Below, piece by piece: positions 1 to 8,022 of a stretch of DNA of 64,000 nucleotides (the first letter of the stretch is position 1; each line of letters begins with the position of its first letter). Source of the DNA: Flavivirga amylovorans (GTDB taxonomy: Bacteria > Bacteroidota > Bacteroidia > Flavobacteriales > Flavobacteriaceae). The position numbers were made by a program, and so were the translations under genes. The stretch spans positions 620,001 through 684,000 of the forward strand of contig NZ_JAUOEM010000001.1 of assembly GCF_030540875.1 (NCBI RefSeq), written 5' to 3'. Below the pieces are notes generated by a model. The model was not told the origin of the DNA, did no database searches, and worked only from the letters and a program-made list of their open reading frames with translations.

Positions 1-74
1 AGTGTCCATTTGTCACCAAGTATATCTAAAGCCCTACTTATAGGGCATTCAGACCTTTTATTATTTTTTTTCAT
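1..74 (-). CDS. HxlR-family transcriptional regulator, N-terminal part only
   Basis: The reverse strand from 74 reads MKKNNKRSECPIS followed by RALDILGDKWTL and runs off the window edge. This is the start of an HxlR winged-helix regulator: a Cys-Pro-Ile near residue 10 and the GDKWTL helix are typical of the family. It is a paralogue of the complete HxlR protein at 525-953 (shared CPI..AL...GDKWTL). It diverges from the NTF2-like gene at 157, and the shared intergenic region carries two palindromes that probably are its operators. Only 24 codons are visible, so the effector and the rest of the protein are unknown. Confidence 0.8.
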   Translation of the reverse strand, partial: MKKNNKRSECPISRALDILGDKWT

Positions 75-79
75 CAAAT

Positions 80-132
80 ACTTGTTTTTTGCAAGTTATC
101 ATGTATATTTGCATCACTTGCTTTTTGCAAGT
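80..132. promoter_or_regulatory. Promoter with paired HxlR-type operators
   Basis: Two 17-bp palindromes lie at 80-96 and 116-132 (ACTTG-N7-CAAGT; they differ at one base) with starts 36 bp apart. Between them is a Bacteroidota -7 element TATATTTG at 104-111, and a TTG at 82-84, 19 bp upstream, can serve as the -33 element. The first palindrome therefore covers -33 and the second the transcription start. This suits autorepression and repression of the NTF2-like gene by the HxlR regulator encoded at the window edge. Binding by that regulator is an inference. Confidence 0.65.
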
Positions 133-156
133 AACAAATATAATTAATTTAAAGTT

Positions 157-504
157 ATGACAAAACCATTGAAAGTAGTAGAAGGCTTTTTTAAAGCGAT
201 TAACGTCGGCGATTTTAACTTAGCAAAAGAATTTATGACAGACAATCATGAATACCATGGTCCCATGTTCTCAACCACTAACCCACAAGATTATTTTGAA
301 AAATTAAAGGCCTTCGAAATGGAGTTTGCTGTTGAAACCCAAGATATGTTGGTAACGGATAATAGCGTAACACATGTAGCTGTTTTAAAAGTTATTTCAC
401 CAATGCAAGTAAGTATACCCACTTGTGAAGTTTTTAAAATTAGACAAGGGAAGATTGCAAAACAATTATTCTATTTTGATACGGCTCTGTTTCCTAAAGG
501 ATAA
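157..504 (+). CDS. NTF2-like / SnoaL-like small protein
   Basis: A 115-residue protein with the cone-shaped NTF2-like pattern: an N-terminal helix VVEGFFKAINVGDFNLAKEF, a conserved HxYHGP-like segment near residues 31-36, and a beta-rich C-terminus ending in a predicted strand with FYFD. Such proteins act as small ligand-binding domains, isomerases or hydrolases in the cytoplasm; there is no signal peptide. It sits alone behind an HxlR-controlled promoter, so it is probably induced by a reactive or aromatic compound sensed by that regulator. The exact substrate cannot be read from the sequence. Confidence 0.7.
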   Translation: MTKPLKVVEGFFKAINVGDFNLAKEFMTDNHEYHGPMFSTTNPQDYFEKLKAFEMEFAVETQDMLVTDNSVTHVAVLKVISPMQVSIPTCEVFKIRQGKIAKQLFYFDTALFPKG

Positions 505-524
505 TTAACTTCAAGAATAAAGAA

Positions 525-953
525 TTATATCTTCTTAGAGACTTTTTTATATTCTTTAAGTAAGGCAGTACTCATTTTTTCTTGTAAAGACTTTCCGCCA
601 TCAACAATCTCTTTGACATGTTTTTTATCTTTTTCAGATACATCTCTGTGTTTAGTACTCCATTGAGCAATTTCTAACATTACTGGCATTAAATCAATCC
701 CTTTTTTAGTAAGCGTGTACACATTTTTTTGTTTGTGGTGCTCATCTTTGCTCTTGATAATTACACCTAAATCCTCCAGTTTATTCAATCTGTTGGTTAA
801 TATATTGCTCGCTATTTTTTCATCGGATTCGCGTATTTCATTGAAATAACGTTTCCCATCAAACATAAGGTCTCTAATAATTAATAAAGTCCATTTATCG
901 CCAAAGACTTCTAAGGCTTGATTTATAGGGCATTGAGATTTACAATCCTTCAT
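525..953 (-). CDS. HxlR-family winged-helix transcriptional regulator
   Basis: A 142-residue protein with the HxlR domain over residues 8-95: CPINQAL, then GDKWTLLIIRDLMFDGKRYF, the recognition helix region IASNILTNRLNKLEDLGVI and the wing with YTLTKKG. Members often sense electrophiles or quinones through a conserved N-terminal cysteine; cysteines at residues 4 and 8 are present here. The gene diverges from the SDR/MMPL/LolA-like operon starting at 1155, and the intergenic region carries the same two-palindrome arrangement as the first HxlR locus. It probably represses itself and that operon. It is a paralogue of the partial gene at 1-74, and together they suggest a local duplication of a regulator-target module. 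Confidence 0.88.
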   Translation of the reverse strand: MKDCKSQCPINQALEVFGDKWTLLIIRDLMFDGKRYFNEIRESDEKIASNILTNRLNKLEDLGVIIKSKDEHHKQKNVYTLTKKGIDLMPVMLEIAQWSTKHRDVSEKDKKHVKEIVDGGKSLQEKMSTALLKEYKKVSKKI

Positions 954-976
954 TTTAGTAATTTTATTTTGAAACT

Positions 977-1030
977 AGTTGCATAATACAATTAGTTTTG
1001 TATATATTTGTCTGGTTGTTTTTTGCAACT
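977..1030. promoter_or_regulatory. Second HxlR-type promoter/operator pair
   Basis: A -7 element TATATTTG at 1003-1010 points toward the SDR gene, with a TTG at 979-981 upstream. It is flanked by 17-bp imperfect palindromes of the form xxTTG-N7-CAAxT at 977-993 and 1014-1030, starting 37 bp apart. This repeats the layout at 80-132: first palindrome on -33, second just after -7. The half-sites differ at the outer bases (GGTTG/CAACT against ACTTG/CAAGT), which could keep the two paralogous regulators specific for their own targets. Confidence 0.6.
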
Positions 1031-1154
1031 GGTCAAATATACTACTAAAAATTCAAATGAGTATGAGTAAATTATATATAATAGAACATTATGAGGTGTT
1101 AAATAAGCAGGATTATTTTTTTCGAGAATATATAAATAACTAAAAATATAGAAA

Positions 1155-1937
1155 ATGAAAAGTCAATTATTAGAAAACAAAAATGCTCTTATTTTTGGAG
1201 CCAAAGGAGCCACAGGTATAAAAGTAGCTGAAGCATTAAAAGAAAATGGTGCTAACATATACATGTCAGATATCAATGTTGATGGTATAGAAACGTCAGA
1301 TCTAGGTGATATAAGAAGATTAGATACTTTAAATGTAGACGACGTAAAACAATATTTTAATTGGTTTGAAAAAGAGCACGTTAGCGTAGATATTGTTATT
1401 AATCTTAGTACTTCAGATCCAGCAGATTATAATCATGGCAAACCAGCGATGGATGTTTCTTTAGAACAATTCATGATGCCTCTTAAGAGCACTACAGCTT
1501 CACAGTTTGTAACAGCTAAAGCTTCATATTCAGTAATGTCTAAACAAAAAAGTGGTGTTATTATTTTTATAACGTCCACATTAGCAAAAGTAGGTTCACC
1601 ATGGAGTCCAGCTTTAACCGCTTCGCATGCAGCTACAGAAGGTTTGCTTAAAAGCTTGGCAAACGAATGGGGGCCTGAAGGCATCCGGGTTATAGGTGTG
1701 CGATCTGAGGCTATGCCAGATTCACCAACTATAGATTATACGTTTACGACTATGGGAGCAAATATGAGCATGAATAGAGATGACATGCAAGGGTTTATTG
1801 AACAAAACAAGACCGCATTAAAAAGGCTTCCATCTACCAAAGAAACAGCAAATGTGGTCGTACTGGCCGCTTCAGATTTGGCAGGTTATATGACGGGAAC
1901 CATACTTAACCATTCAGGCGGACACATATTGGAATAA
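1155..1937 (+). CDS. Atypical short-chain dehydrogenase/reductase (SDR)
   Basis: A 260-residue Rossmann-fold protein. The nucleotide-binding glycine motif is GAKGATG at residues 15-21, and the family serine is in ITST at 139-142. In the usual catalytic block YxxxK, followed here by the well conserved AATEGLLKSLANEW, the tyrosine position is Leu154 and the lysine position is His158, so the standard proton-relay pair is missing. It may bind NAD(P) or a ligand without classical dehydrogenase activity, or use another mechanism. It is the first gene of the HxlR-controlled unit, 196 bp before the MMPL transporter, with no obvious terminator in that gap. Substrate unknown. Confidence 0.8.
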   Translation: MKSQLLENKNALIFGAKGATGIKVAEALKENGANIYMSDINVDGIETSDLGDIRRLDTLNVDDVKQYFNWFEKEHVSVDIVINLSTSDPADYNHGKPAMDVSLEQFMMPLKSTTASQFVTAKASYSVMSKQKSGVIIFITSTLAKVGSPWSPALTASHAATEGLLKSLANEWGPEGIRVIGVRSEAMPDSPTIDYTFTTMGANMSMNRDDMQGFIEQNKTALKRLPSTKETANVVVLAASDLAGYMTGTILNHSGGHILE

Positions 1938-2133
1938 GCATACCTCCAGTTTTAAGATAATAACTTGAATGTAGAGGTCTGTGGTTGGTCAGCTTACATT
2001 CATTAGAAACCCCTTGGGATGCAGGGCTATGAAATACAATTGGGTAAAATATACCCATTCTTTGTCCAAAATACACCCTGAGGTTGTCTAAGATATATAG
2101 ATCCAATAAAAATGAACAAATCACTATTAAAAA

Positions 2134-4506
2134 ATGGAAACAAAAAAAATGAGCAAAGCCGAAATGTTTTTTAACAAAGCCATAAAATACCCTTGGTTAA
2201 TAATTATAAGCTGCATCCTATTAGTTGGCGCAGTAACAAGCCAATTGCCTAAAATGGTAATAGATACAACCATCGAAGCTTATATACCAGCAGGACATCA
2301 TTCTTTAGAAAATAGAGAAGAGGTTCGAGACATCTTTGGGCTTTCAGATCCCATAGTAGTTGCTGTTGTTAATGAAGAAAAAGAAGGCGTGTTTACTCCC
2401 GAAATGCTCAACTTTATTAAGAAATTAAGTGAAGAAGTTCAGTTAATAGAAGGTGTTGACCCCGAAAAAATAACGAGCCTTTCTACAGAAAATAATATTT
2501 ACGGCACAGAAACAGGCATGGTTGTAGATCCATTTATTGGGGAAATTATAGGCTCGCAAAATGAGGCTGATAAAATTCGAAAAGACGCATTGAGTTTTCC
2601 ATTATACAAAGGAAACTTAGTTAGTATTGACGGGACTACTTCCTTAATTGTAATTGAGTTATTAGATAAAATTAAATATGGGAAACAAGCCTATAAGGAT
2701 ATAAAAAAACTGTCTGAAGAATTACTATCTAAAGAGGTTAAATTACCAAATGCGCAAGTGCATGTAGCAGGAGAGGGCGGTGTTATTAGCCATCAGGCGG
2801 AATATATAGATGGTGATGCTAAGAAGATGACACCTTTAGCCTTTTTAGTTATCCTAATCGTTTTAATTATAGCTTACCGTACATTTAGAGGTTTATACTT
2901 ATCAATCATAGTTATTTTTGGATCTGTATTAACAGCCATGGGAGTTATGGCAGCTGTTGGAGTTCCAATGTATTTATCCTCTAACGTTATCCCCGTTATA
3001 CTTATAGCCATTAGTGTGGCAGATGCCATTCATATTCTTGGTGCATACTACGAGATTTTAGCTAAATACCCCAACAAATCGTCACGGGAAGTCACGCTCA
3101 TAACTATGAAAGAAATGTGGAGACCAGTGACATTTACTAGTCTAACCAATATAGCTGGGTTTCTAGCATTGGGTTTAACATCAACAGTTCCTCCATTGCG
3201 AATGGTTGGCATATTTTCCTCGGTAGGCGTACTTGCTGCTTGGTTGTTATCGCTATTCTTAGTACCAGCTATTTTAATCTTATTAAAACCAAAATTAAGC
3301 AAAGCATATCAAAAAGCAACCTTAGAAGGAGGAATCAAAACAGATATATTTGGTCGATTCATGGAGGCTATAGGAAGATCCGTTTTAGCCAAACCAAAAT
3401 TTATTTTAGGGATTACAGTAATGATCTTTATTATTGGGTTTTTGGGAGCTTCTAAGGTATATGTGGATGAGGCCAGTATTGACAATTTTAGTCCAGCAAC
3501 AGATATTTATAAAGCGGATAGATTGATTAATTCTAAAATGAACGGAGCTAACACTTTTGATGTTATGGTTTCGGCAAAAGAAGATGAAGGCCTATACAAA
3601 CCAGAGAATCTTAAAAAAATAGAATCACTTCAACGCTATATTGAAACACTTCCTAATGTTGGTGGTACTACTTCGATTGTCGATATTATTAAACAGATGA
3701 ATAAATCGTTAAATGAGAATAAGGAAGAAGCTTATGTCATACCAGATGATGGTGATATGGTCGCTCAATTGTTTCTATTATATAGTGCCAGTGGTGACCC
3801 AGCCGACCTCGAAAAATTTATTGATTATGATTACAGTAAAGCCAACATTGCTATTACCCTTAATGACGGTAAATATACGAGTGCTAAAAAAGTCATTGAG
3901 CCTCTTAAGCAACATATTGCCACTCAATATGCCAATGGAGATGTTGAAGTAAAGATTGCTGGTTGGATGAACATCTTTTATTATTGGTTAGGTGGTATAG
4001 GTTTTAGTAATTATCTAGGTTTAATTATAGCATTAATAGCCGTATGGGTTTTAACATCGCTGAGTTTTAAATCAGCCATTGCAGGACTCTATGCCGTTTT
4101 TCCTGTATTCACTGCCATTTTTATGTTTTATGCTGTGATGGGATATTCTGGAATCACCCTAAATACAGCTACGACTATGTTTGGGGCTATTGCCATTGGT
4201 GTAGCCGTAGATTTTGCTATACATATTATTCAACATATTAAAGACTCAGTAACCAAAAAAGGATTATCCATAGAAGAAGGTTTAATAGATTTATTTCCAT
4301 CAACAGGCCGTGCTTTATTATTCAATGTTATAGCTATCTGCCTTGGCTTCGGAATTAATATGACAAGTAGCCTGCCTCCTTTTATCATCTTTGGAGCATT
4401 GATTACAACATGTGTCGCCAGTAGTTTCTTGGCAAGCATTACTATTTTGCCAGCACTTATTAAAACATTTAAGCCTAAGTTTTTAAGCCCAGTTAAAACC
4501 AATTAA
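2134..4506 (+). CDS. MMPL/RND-superfamily exporter (lipid or hydrophobe)
   Basis: A 790-residue inner-membrane protein with two repeats, each made of one membrane helix, a large periplasmic loop and a five-helix bundle: helix near residues 18-40, loop to about 230, helices to about 390, then the same pattern to the end. The second half of each bundle holds the sterol-sensing-like core (ISVADAIHILGAYYE and IGVAVDFAIHIIQHI, with the proton-relay-type Asp). Family members are proton-driven exporters of lipids or hydrophobic compounds. It is followed 1 bp later by a LolA-like carrier and then a beta-barrel protein, so the three could form a trans-envelope lipid export path. The 196-bp gap upstream leaves room for a separate promoter, but I see only near-consensus sequence there. 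Confidence 0.87.
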   Translation: METKKMSKAEMFFNKAIKYPWLIIISCILLVGAVTSQLPKMVIDTTIEAYIPAGHHSLENREEVRDIFGLSDPIVVAVVNEEKEGVFTPEMLNFIKKLSEEVQLIEGVDPEKITSLSTENNIYGTETGMVVDPFIGEIIGSQNEADKIRKDALSFPLYKGNLVSIDGTTSLIVIELLDKIKYGKQAYKDIKKLSEELLSKEVKLPNAQVHVAGEGGVISHQAEYIDGDAKKMTPLAFLVILIVLIIAYRTFRGLYLSIIVIFGSVLTAMGVMAAVGVPMYLSSNVIPVILIAISVADAIHILGAYYEILAKYPNKSSREVTLITMKEMWRPVTFTSLTNIAGFLALGLTSTVPPLRMVGIFSSVGVLAAWLLSLFLVPAILILLKPKLSKAYQKATLEGGIKTDIFGRFMEAIGRSVLAKPKFILGITVMIFIIGFLGASKVYVDEASIDNFSPATDIYKADRLINSKMNGANTFDVMVSAKEDEGLYKPENLKKIESLQRYIETLPNVGGTTSIVDIIKQMNKSLNENKEEAYVIPDDGDMVAQLFLLYSASGDPADLEKFIDYDYSKANIAITLNDGKYTSAKKVIEPLKQHIATQYANGDVEVKIAGWMNIFYYWLGGIGFSNYLGLIIALIAVWVLTSLSFKSAIAGLYAVFPVFTAIFMFYAVMGYSGITLNTATTMFGAIAIGVAVDFAIHIIQHIKDSVTKKGLSIEEGLIDLFPSTGRALLFNVIAICLGFGINMTSSLPPFIIFGALITTCVASSFLASITILPALIKTFKPKFLSPVKTN

Positions 4507-4507
4507 A

Positions 4508-5335
4508 ATGCATTTAATTTTAAAAAAATCACATATAAAATTATCAATATATAGCACTCTTTTCGCATTGTTTATACCAGTATCTATGTTAGCACAATCG
4601 CTTCCTTTAGGAAATGACGTTGTAAAAAGAGTGAATGAACGTAATGAGGGTGAACACCTAGTACAAGATCTTAAAATGACATTGATCAACAAAAAAGGCA
4701 AAAAGCAAATAAGAGATACCAAAAGCTATCGAAAGGACTATGACGATCAGAGAAAAACCATTTTATTGTATTCAAGTCCATCCAATGTAAAAGGGACAGC
4801 GTTTATGTCTTACGATTATCACGAAGCTATGAAAGACGATGACCAATGGTTGTATTTACCTGCTCTTAGAAAAACAAGAAGAATTTCTGCCGCTAATCGG
4901 GGTGATTATTTTTTAGGAACAGATTTTACCTATGAGGATATAAAACTAGGTACAAAAATGAGTCAAGACGATTATAGCTATACTTCTATAAAAGAGGCGG
5001 ACATTAATGGTCATACATGCATTTTAGTTGAAGCAATTCCTAAAACAGATAAAATTGCAAGAGAATTAGGCTATAAAAAAGTACACCAATGGATTGATGC
5101 GTCTATTTGGATGGTTAGGCAATCTAAATACTGGGATATTGCAGGAAATGAACTTAAGTCCACCTATGTAAAAGATATCAAGCGAATACAAGGTATATGG
5201 ACATTTCAATCTTTAGAGGCAATAAATCATAAAAACGGACATAAAACAACAATCACTTTTGGTAATAGTGATTATAAAGTACCAGTTGATGACGATTTAT
5301 TTTCTGAAGAATCTTTAGTAAGGGGCGTTAATTGA
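4508..5335 (+). CDS. LolA-like outer-membrane lipoprotein-sorting protein
   Basis: A 275-residue periplasmic protein with a signal peptide (positive start, hydrophobic stretch to about residue 27, SMLAQ cleavage region). The mature part matches the LolA-like fold found next to MMPL exporters, including segments such as DDQWLYLPALRKTRRISA and GDYFLGTDFTYEDI. Members are thought to shuttle a lipid or lipidated molecule from the inner-membrane transporter to the outer membrane. It lies 1 bp after the MMPL gene and 7 bp before the barrel gene, so it is almost certainly cotranscribed and acts with both. The cargo is unknown. Confidence 0.86.
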   Translation: MHLILKKSHIKLSIYSTLFALFIPVSMLAQSLPLGNDVVKRVNERNEGEHLVQDLKMTLINKKGKKQIRDTKSYRKDYDDQRKTILLYSSPSNVKGTAFMSYDYHEAMKDDDQWLYLPALRKTRRISAANRGDYFLGTDFTYEDIKLGTKMSQDDYSYTSIKEADINGHTCILVEAIPKTDKIARELGYKKVHQWIDASIWMVRQSKYWDIAGNELKSTYVKDIKRIQGIWTFQSLEAINHKNGHKTTITFGNSDYKVPVDDDLFSEESLVRGVN

Positions 5336-5342
5336 GGTAAAA

Positions 5343-6683
5343 ATGAAGTTTAACAATGTTATAGCCTACTTTTTTGTGTGCATGATCAACCTTTCATTAA
5401 AAGCACAAAACGATTCAAAGCCTAAAAAGAAATATCTCTTAGATACCCGATTTACAATGTTAGTTGATGCTAGAACAGCAGTCGAGTTTGAATCTGGAGA
5501 TGTACAAAAAACAGAGTTTTTTATCCGACCAGAAATAGATATACTGGTATCTAAAAATCTTAGGTTAAAAATGATTGGAAGGGTTTATACTGAGCTTTTA
5601 GATAATCTTGAGCCTGGTATACCAACACAAAATGCGGTATCTGAATTTTCAAATAGAGCTTTTATAGGAGATCGATTAGAAGCCGAATTACGGGAGTTTT
5701 ATGTAGATTGGAAAATAGGTAAGCATTTCTTAACACTTGGGAAACAACAAATAGTCTGGGGAAAAGCAGATGGGTTAAAAATATTGGATATTGTAAACCC
5801 TACGAATTTTAGGGAATTCTTATTGGATAATTTTGATAATTCTAGAATTCCCCTTTGGTCGGTGAAGGCAGATATTAAATTATCGAAAGTGAAAGCTCAA
5901 TTTATTTGGGTACCAGATATAACTTATCACGATTTTCCAACACAAAAAGCGCCCTTTTTTCCTAAAGCCTTATTTTCTTCAGTACCACAAGGTGTTTCAG
6001 TTTCTAATAAACCAATGGAAAAACCTAAAAAACCGATAAAGGATGCAGATTATGGTTTGAGATTATCAGCTTTTTTAAATGGTTGGGACATCACAGTCAA
6101 TTATTTATATCAATACGATAATTTTCCTGTTGCCAAAACAATGGTAGATAAATTAAATAATACAATGAGTATAACACCACTATTTAAGCGTTATCATTTA
6201 TTTGGAGGGACGTTTAGTAATGCCTTTGGTAGTTATACATTACGAGGAGAATTAGGCTACTCAAAGGATAAATACTTTTCATCTGATAACACAAATATTT
6301 CAGAAGGAATCTTTAAAAGTGATCAAATAATGGGTGTTATTGGGGTTGATTATTCAGGAATAAGCAATTCTACTTTAAGTTTCCAGATTTTTGAAGATTA
6401 TATTTTCAATAATCAAATGGCAAGCGGACGGCAAGGTTCTGAAACCAATGTCTCTTTTTTAGTTGACAGACGATTTGCGAACGAAACACTAACAGCCTCC
6501 ATCATTTGTGTTCAAAACCTTAATAAATGTGATGGCTTCGTAAGGCCAAAAATAGAGTATTTAGTATTAAATAATCTTACAGCATTTTTGGGAGCTGATT
6601 TGTTTTATGGAGATAAAAATAGACTATTTGGACAGTTTAAGTCATTGAATAGGCTTAGTATGGGACTACAATTAGGAATTTAG
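5343..6683 (+). CDS. Outer-membrane beta-barrel protein, DUF1302-like
   Basis: A 446-residue protein with a signal peptide ending around residue 21 (SLKAQ). It then has alternating amphipathic strands and the DUF1302-like landmark LGKQQIVWGKADGLKILD near residues 133-150, followed by VNPTNFREF. The C-terminus ends in a barrel-type strand (MGLQLGI). DUF1302 proteins commonly accompany MMPL plus LolA-like genes, and this is the last gene of the unit. The likely role is the outer-membrane acceptor or pore for the exported hydrophobic compound. The assignment rests on context and motif together. Confidence 0.78.
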   Translation: MKFNNVIAYFFVCMINLSLKAQNDSKPKKKYLLDTRFTMLVDARTAVEFESGDVQKTEFFIRPEIDILVSKNLRLKMIGRVYTELLDNLEPGIPTQNAVSEFSNRAFIGDRLEAELREFYVDWKIGKHFLTLGKQQIVWGKADGLKILDIVNPTNFREFLLDNFDNSRIPLWSVKADIKLSKVKAQFIWVPDITYHDFPTQKAPFFPKALFSSVPQGVSVSNKPMEKPKKPIKDADYGLRLSAFLNGWDITVNYLYQYDNFPVAKTMVDKLNNTMSITPLFKRYHLFGGTFSNAFGSYTLRGELGYSKDKYFSSDNTNISEGIFKSDQIMGVIGVDYSGISNSTLSFQIFEDYIFNNQMASGRQGSETNVSFLVDRRFANETLTASIICVQNLNKCDGFVRPKIEYLVLNNLTAFLGADLFYGDKNRLFGQFKSLNRLSMGLQLGI

Positions 6684-6716
6684 CAATTTAAAGAGAAATT
6701 ATATATGAATTTAGGT

Positions 6717-6743
6717 AACGCTAAGAGCTTAGTTCTTAGTGTT
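6717..6743 (+). terminator. Probable terminator hairpin of the MMPL operon
   Basis: AACGCTAAGA at 6717-6726 pairs with TCTTAGTGTT at 6734-6743 (one G-T pair, 7-nt loop), 34 bp after the barrel gene stop. The T-tract is interrupted (GCTTGAATTTT), so termination efficiency is uncertain. Confidence 0.5.
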
Positions 6744-6758
6744 GCTTGAATTTTCAAT

Positions 6759-7110
6759 TTATAATGCCTCGTCAGTATTTCTCCTGTATTCCAGTGGTTT
6801 TGCATTTTTGAGCTTTTTAAAAACTCTTATAAAATAAGACATATTGTTATCAACAGGTAAATACTATCTCAGAGATACTTTTTGAGACCTCTTGTCTTGT
6901 ATTAACTTGCGAGTTTGAGCTATTTTAAGCTCATTTATAAATTCTTTATATGTTTTTCTTGTACGTTTCTTAAAATAACGACAAAGTGCATTTGGAGAGA
7001 GGTGTACCAATTCACTAATTTTTTAGGTACTACTTCATTCGGGAAATATTGATTCAATATGCTATATAATTCCGCATTCTTCTCCTTGTTTATATAACAA
7101 TTTTCATTTA
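6759..7110 (-). pseudogene. AraC-family regulator, degraded
   Basis: On the minus strand the pieces ISELVHLSPNALCRYFKK, then TRKTYKEFINELKIAQTRKL, then NNMSYFIRVFKKLKNAKPLE and YRRN can be read, but only by changing frame at least twice; a stop interrupts the segment after SQK. These are the two helix-turn-helix units of an AraC DNA-binding domain in the right order. Upstream, to about 7200, more minus-strand coding-like sequence continues with another frame change. The gene is therefore a remnant without a usable reading frame. It fills most of the 587-bp gap 6684-7270. Confidence 0.75.
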
Positions 7111-7270
7111 GCCATACAGTATATAGAATTCAAATTACTGGAAGAAAGAAACTTTTTATTGTCTTTAACTGCTGGTGAATGATTATTACCCTATTTTGAA
7201 ATACCAGTCTACTTGTTATATCAGTTAAATATGTTGTTTTGGTATAATTATTTTAATTCATTGAATTTTT

Positions 7271-7858
7271 ATGAAAAAATCAGATCTGATTTCTGGTTGT
7301 GACAAATCTCTTGTTGAAAGCCTGAAGGAGGGAGAAGTACGAGCATTTGAAACATTATTTAATCGATATAATAAAAAAATGTATGGATTTGCTCTAGGGT
7401 ACTTGAAGTCAACAACAGAAGCAGAAGGATTGGTTCAGGATGTTTTCTCTAAAGTTTGGGAAAAAAGAAACTCTTTAAAACCTGAATATAATTTTAAGTC
7501 TTATATTTTTACAATAGCATTTAACCTAATAAAAAAAACATTCATAAAAAGGAGCAGAATGCGGAATTATATAGATTCAAAAGATAAAAGGGTTGATTTT
7601 GATCAATCTACTTTGAGTCAAATTGATTATAATTTTATGATGGAACGAATCATGGAATTAGTAGATGAAATGCCATTGCGTAGAAGAGAAACATTTGTTA
7701 AAAGCCGTTTTGAAGGTCTTTCGGTTAAAGAAATAGCAAAAGAAATGAGTGTTAGTCCAAAAACTGTAGAAAATCAAATTACTTCAGCTTTAAAGTTTAT
7801 AAAAGCGAATTGGAGGTTTAACGAAACCTCAAATAATGTTAACACAACATGTTTTTAG
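7271..7858 (+). CDS. ECF-type RNA polymerase sigma factor (orphan)
   Basis: A 195-residue sigma-70 family protein. Region 2 spans about residues 25-95 (FETLFNRYNKKMYGFALGYL, EGLVQDVFSKVWEKR, YIFTIAFNLIKK). Region 4 spans about 128-185 (MPLRRRETFVKSRFEGLSVK, EIAKEMSVSPKTVENQI). It resembles the Bacteroidota extracytoplasmic-function sigma factors that usually sit beside a FecR-like anti-sigma gene and a SusC gene. Here no anti-sigma gene follows: the next gene is trxB after 164 bp. A degraded AraC gene lies upstream, so the partner genes may have been lost. Target promoters unknown. Confidence 0.85.
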   Translation: MKKSDLISGCDKSLVESLKEGEVRAFETLFNRYNKKMYGFALGYLKSTTEAEGLVQDVFSKVWEKRNSLKPEYNFKSYIFTIAFNLIKKTFIKRSRMRNYIDSKDKRVDFDQSTLSQIDYNFMMERIMELVDEMPLRRRETFVKSRFEGLSVKEIAKEMSVSPKTVENQITSALKFIKANWRFNETSNNVNTTCF

Positions 7859-7990
7859 CAGATAATAAATAAATTGGTCTAAACGAGTTCATTGTCCTAT
7901 TTGTATTAATATATAAAATCATTATAGATTTTACATATAGAGTTATAATAACTGTTAATAACTTCTATGTAAGTTTTGAATCAAAAATTC

Positions 7991-7998
7991 TACTTTTG
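7991..7998 (+). promoter_or_regulatory. Promoter -7 element of trxB
   Basis: TACTTTTG at 7991-7998 matches TAnnTTTG, 24 bp before the trxB start. A small perfect palindrome TTTTGA-A-TCAAAA lies just upstream at 7974-7986 and could be an operator, but no regulator is evident. Confidence 0.5.
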
Positions 7999-8022
7999 TT
8001 TTGATTAAATTATACAAATACA

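Noticed and set aside
1433-1684. Minus-strand frame opposite the SDR gene
   Set aside because: Antisense shadow without start-site or domain support.
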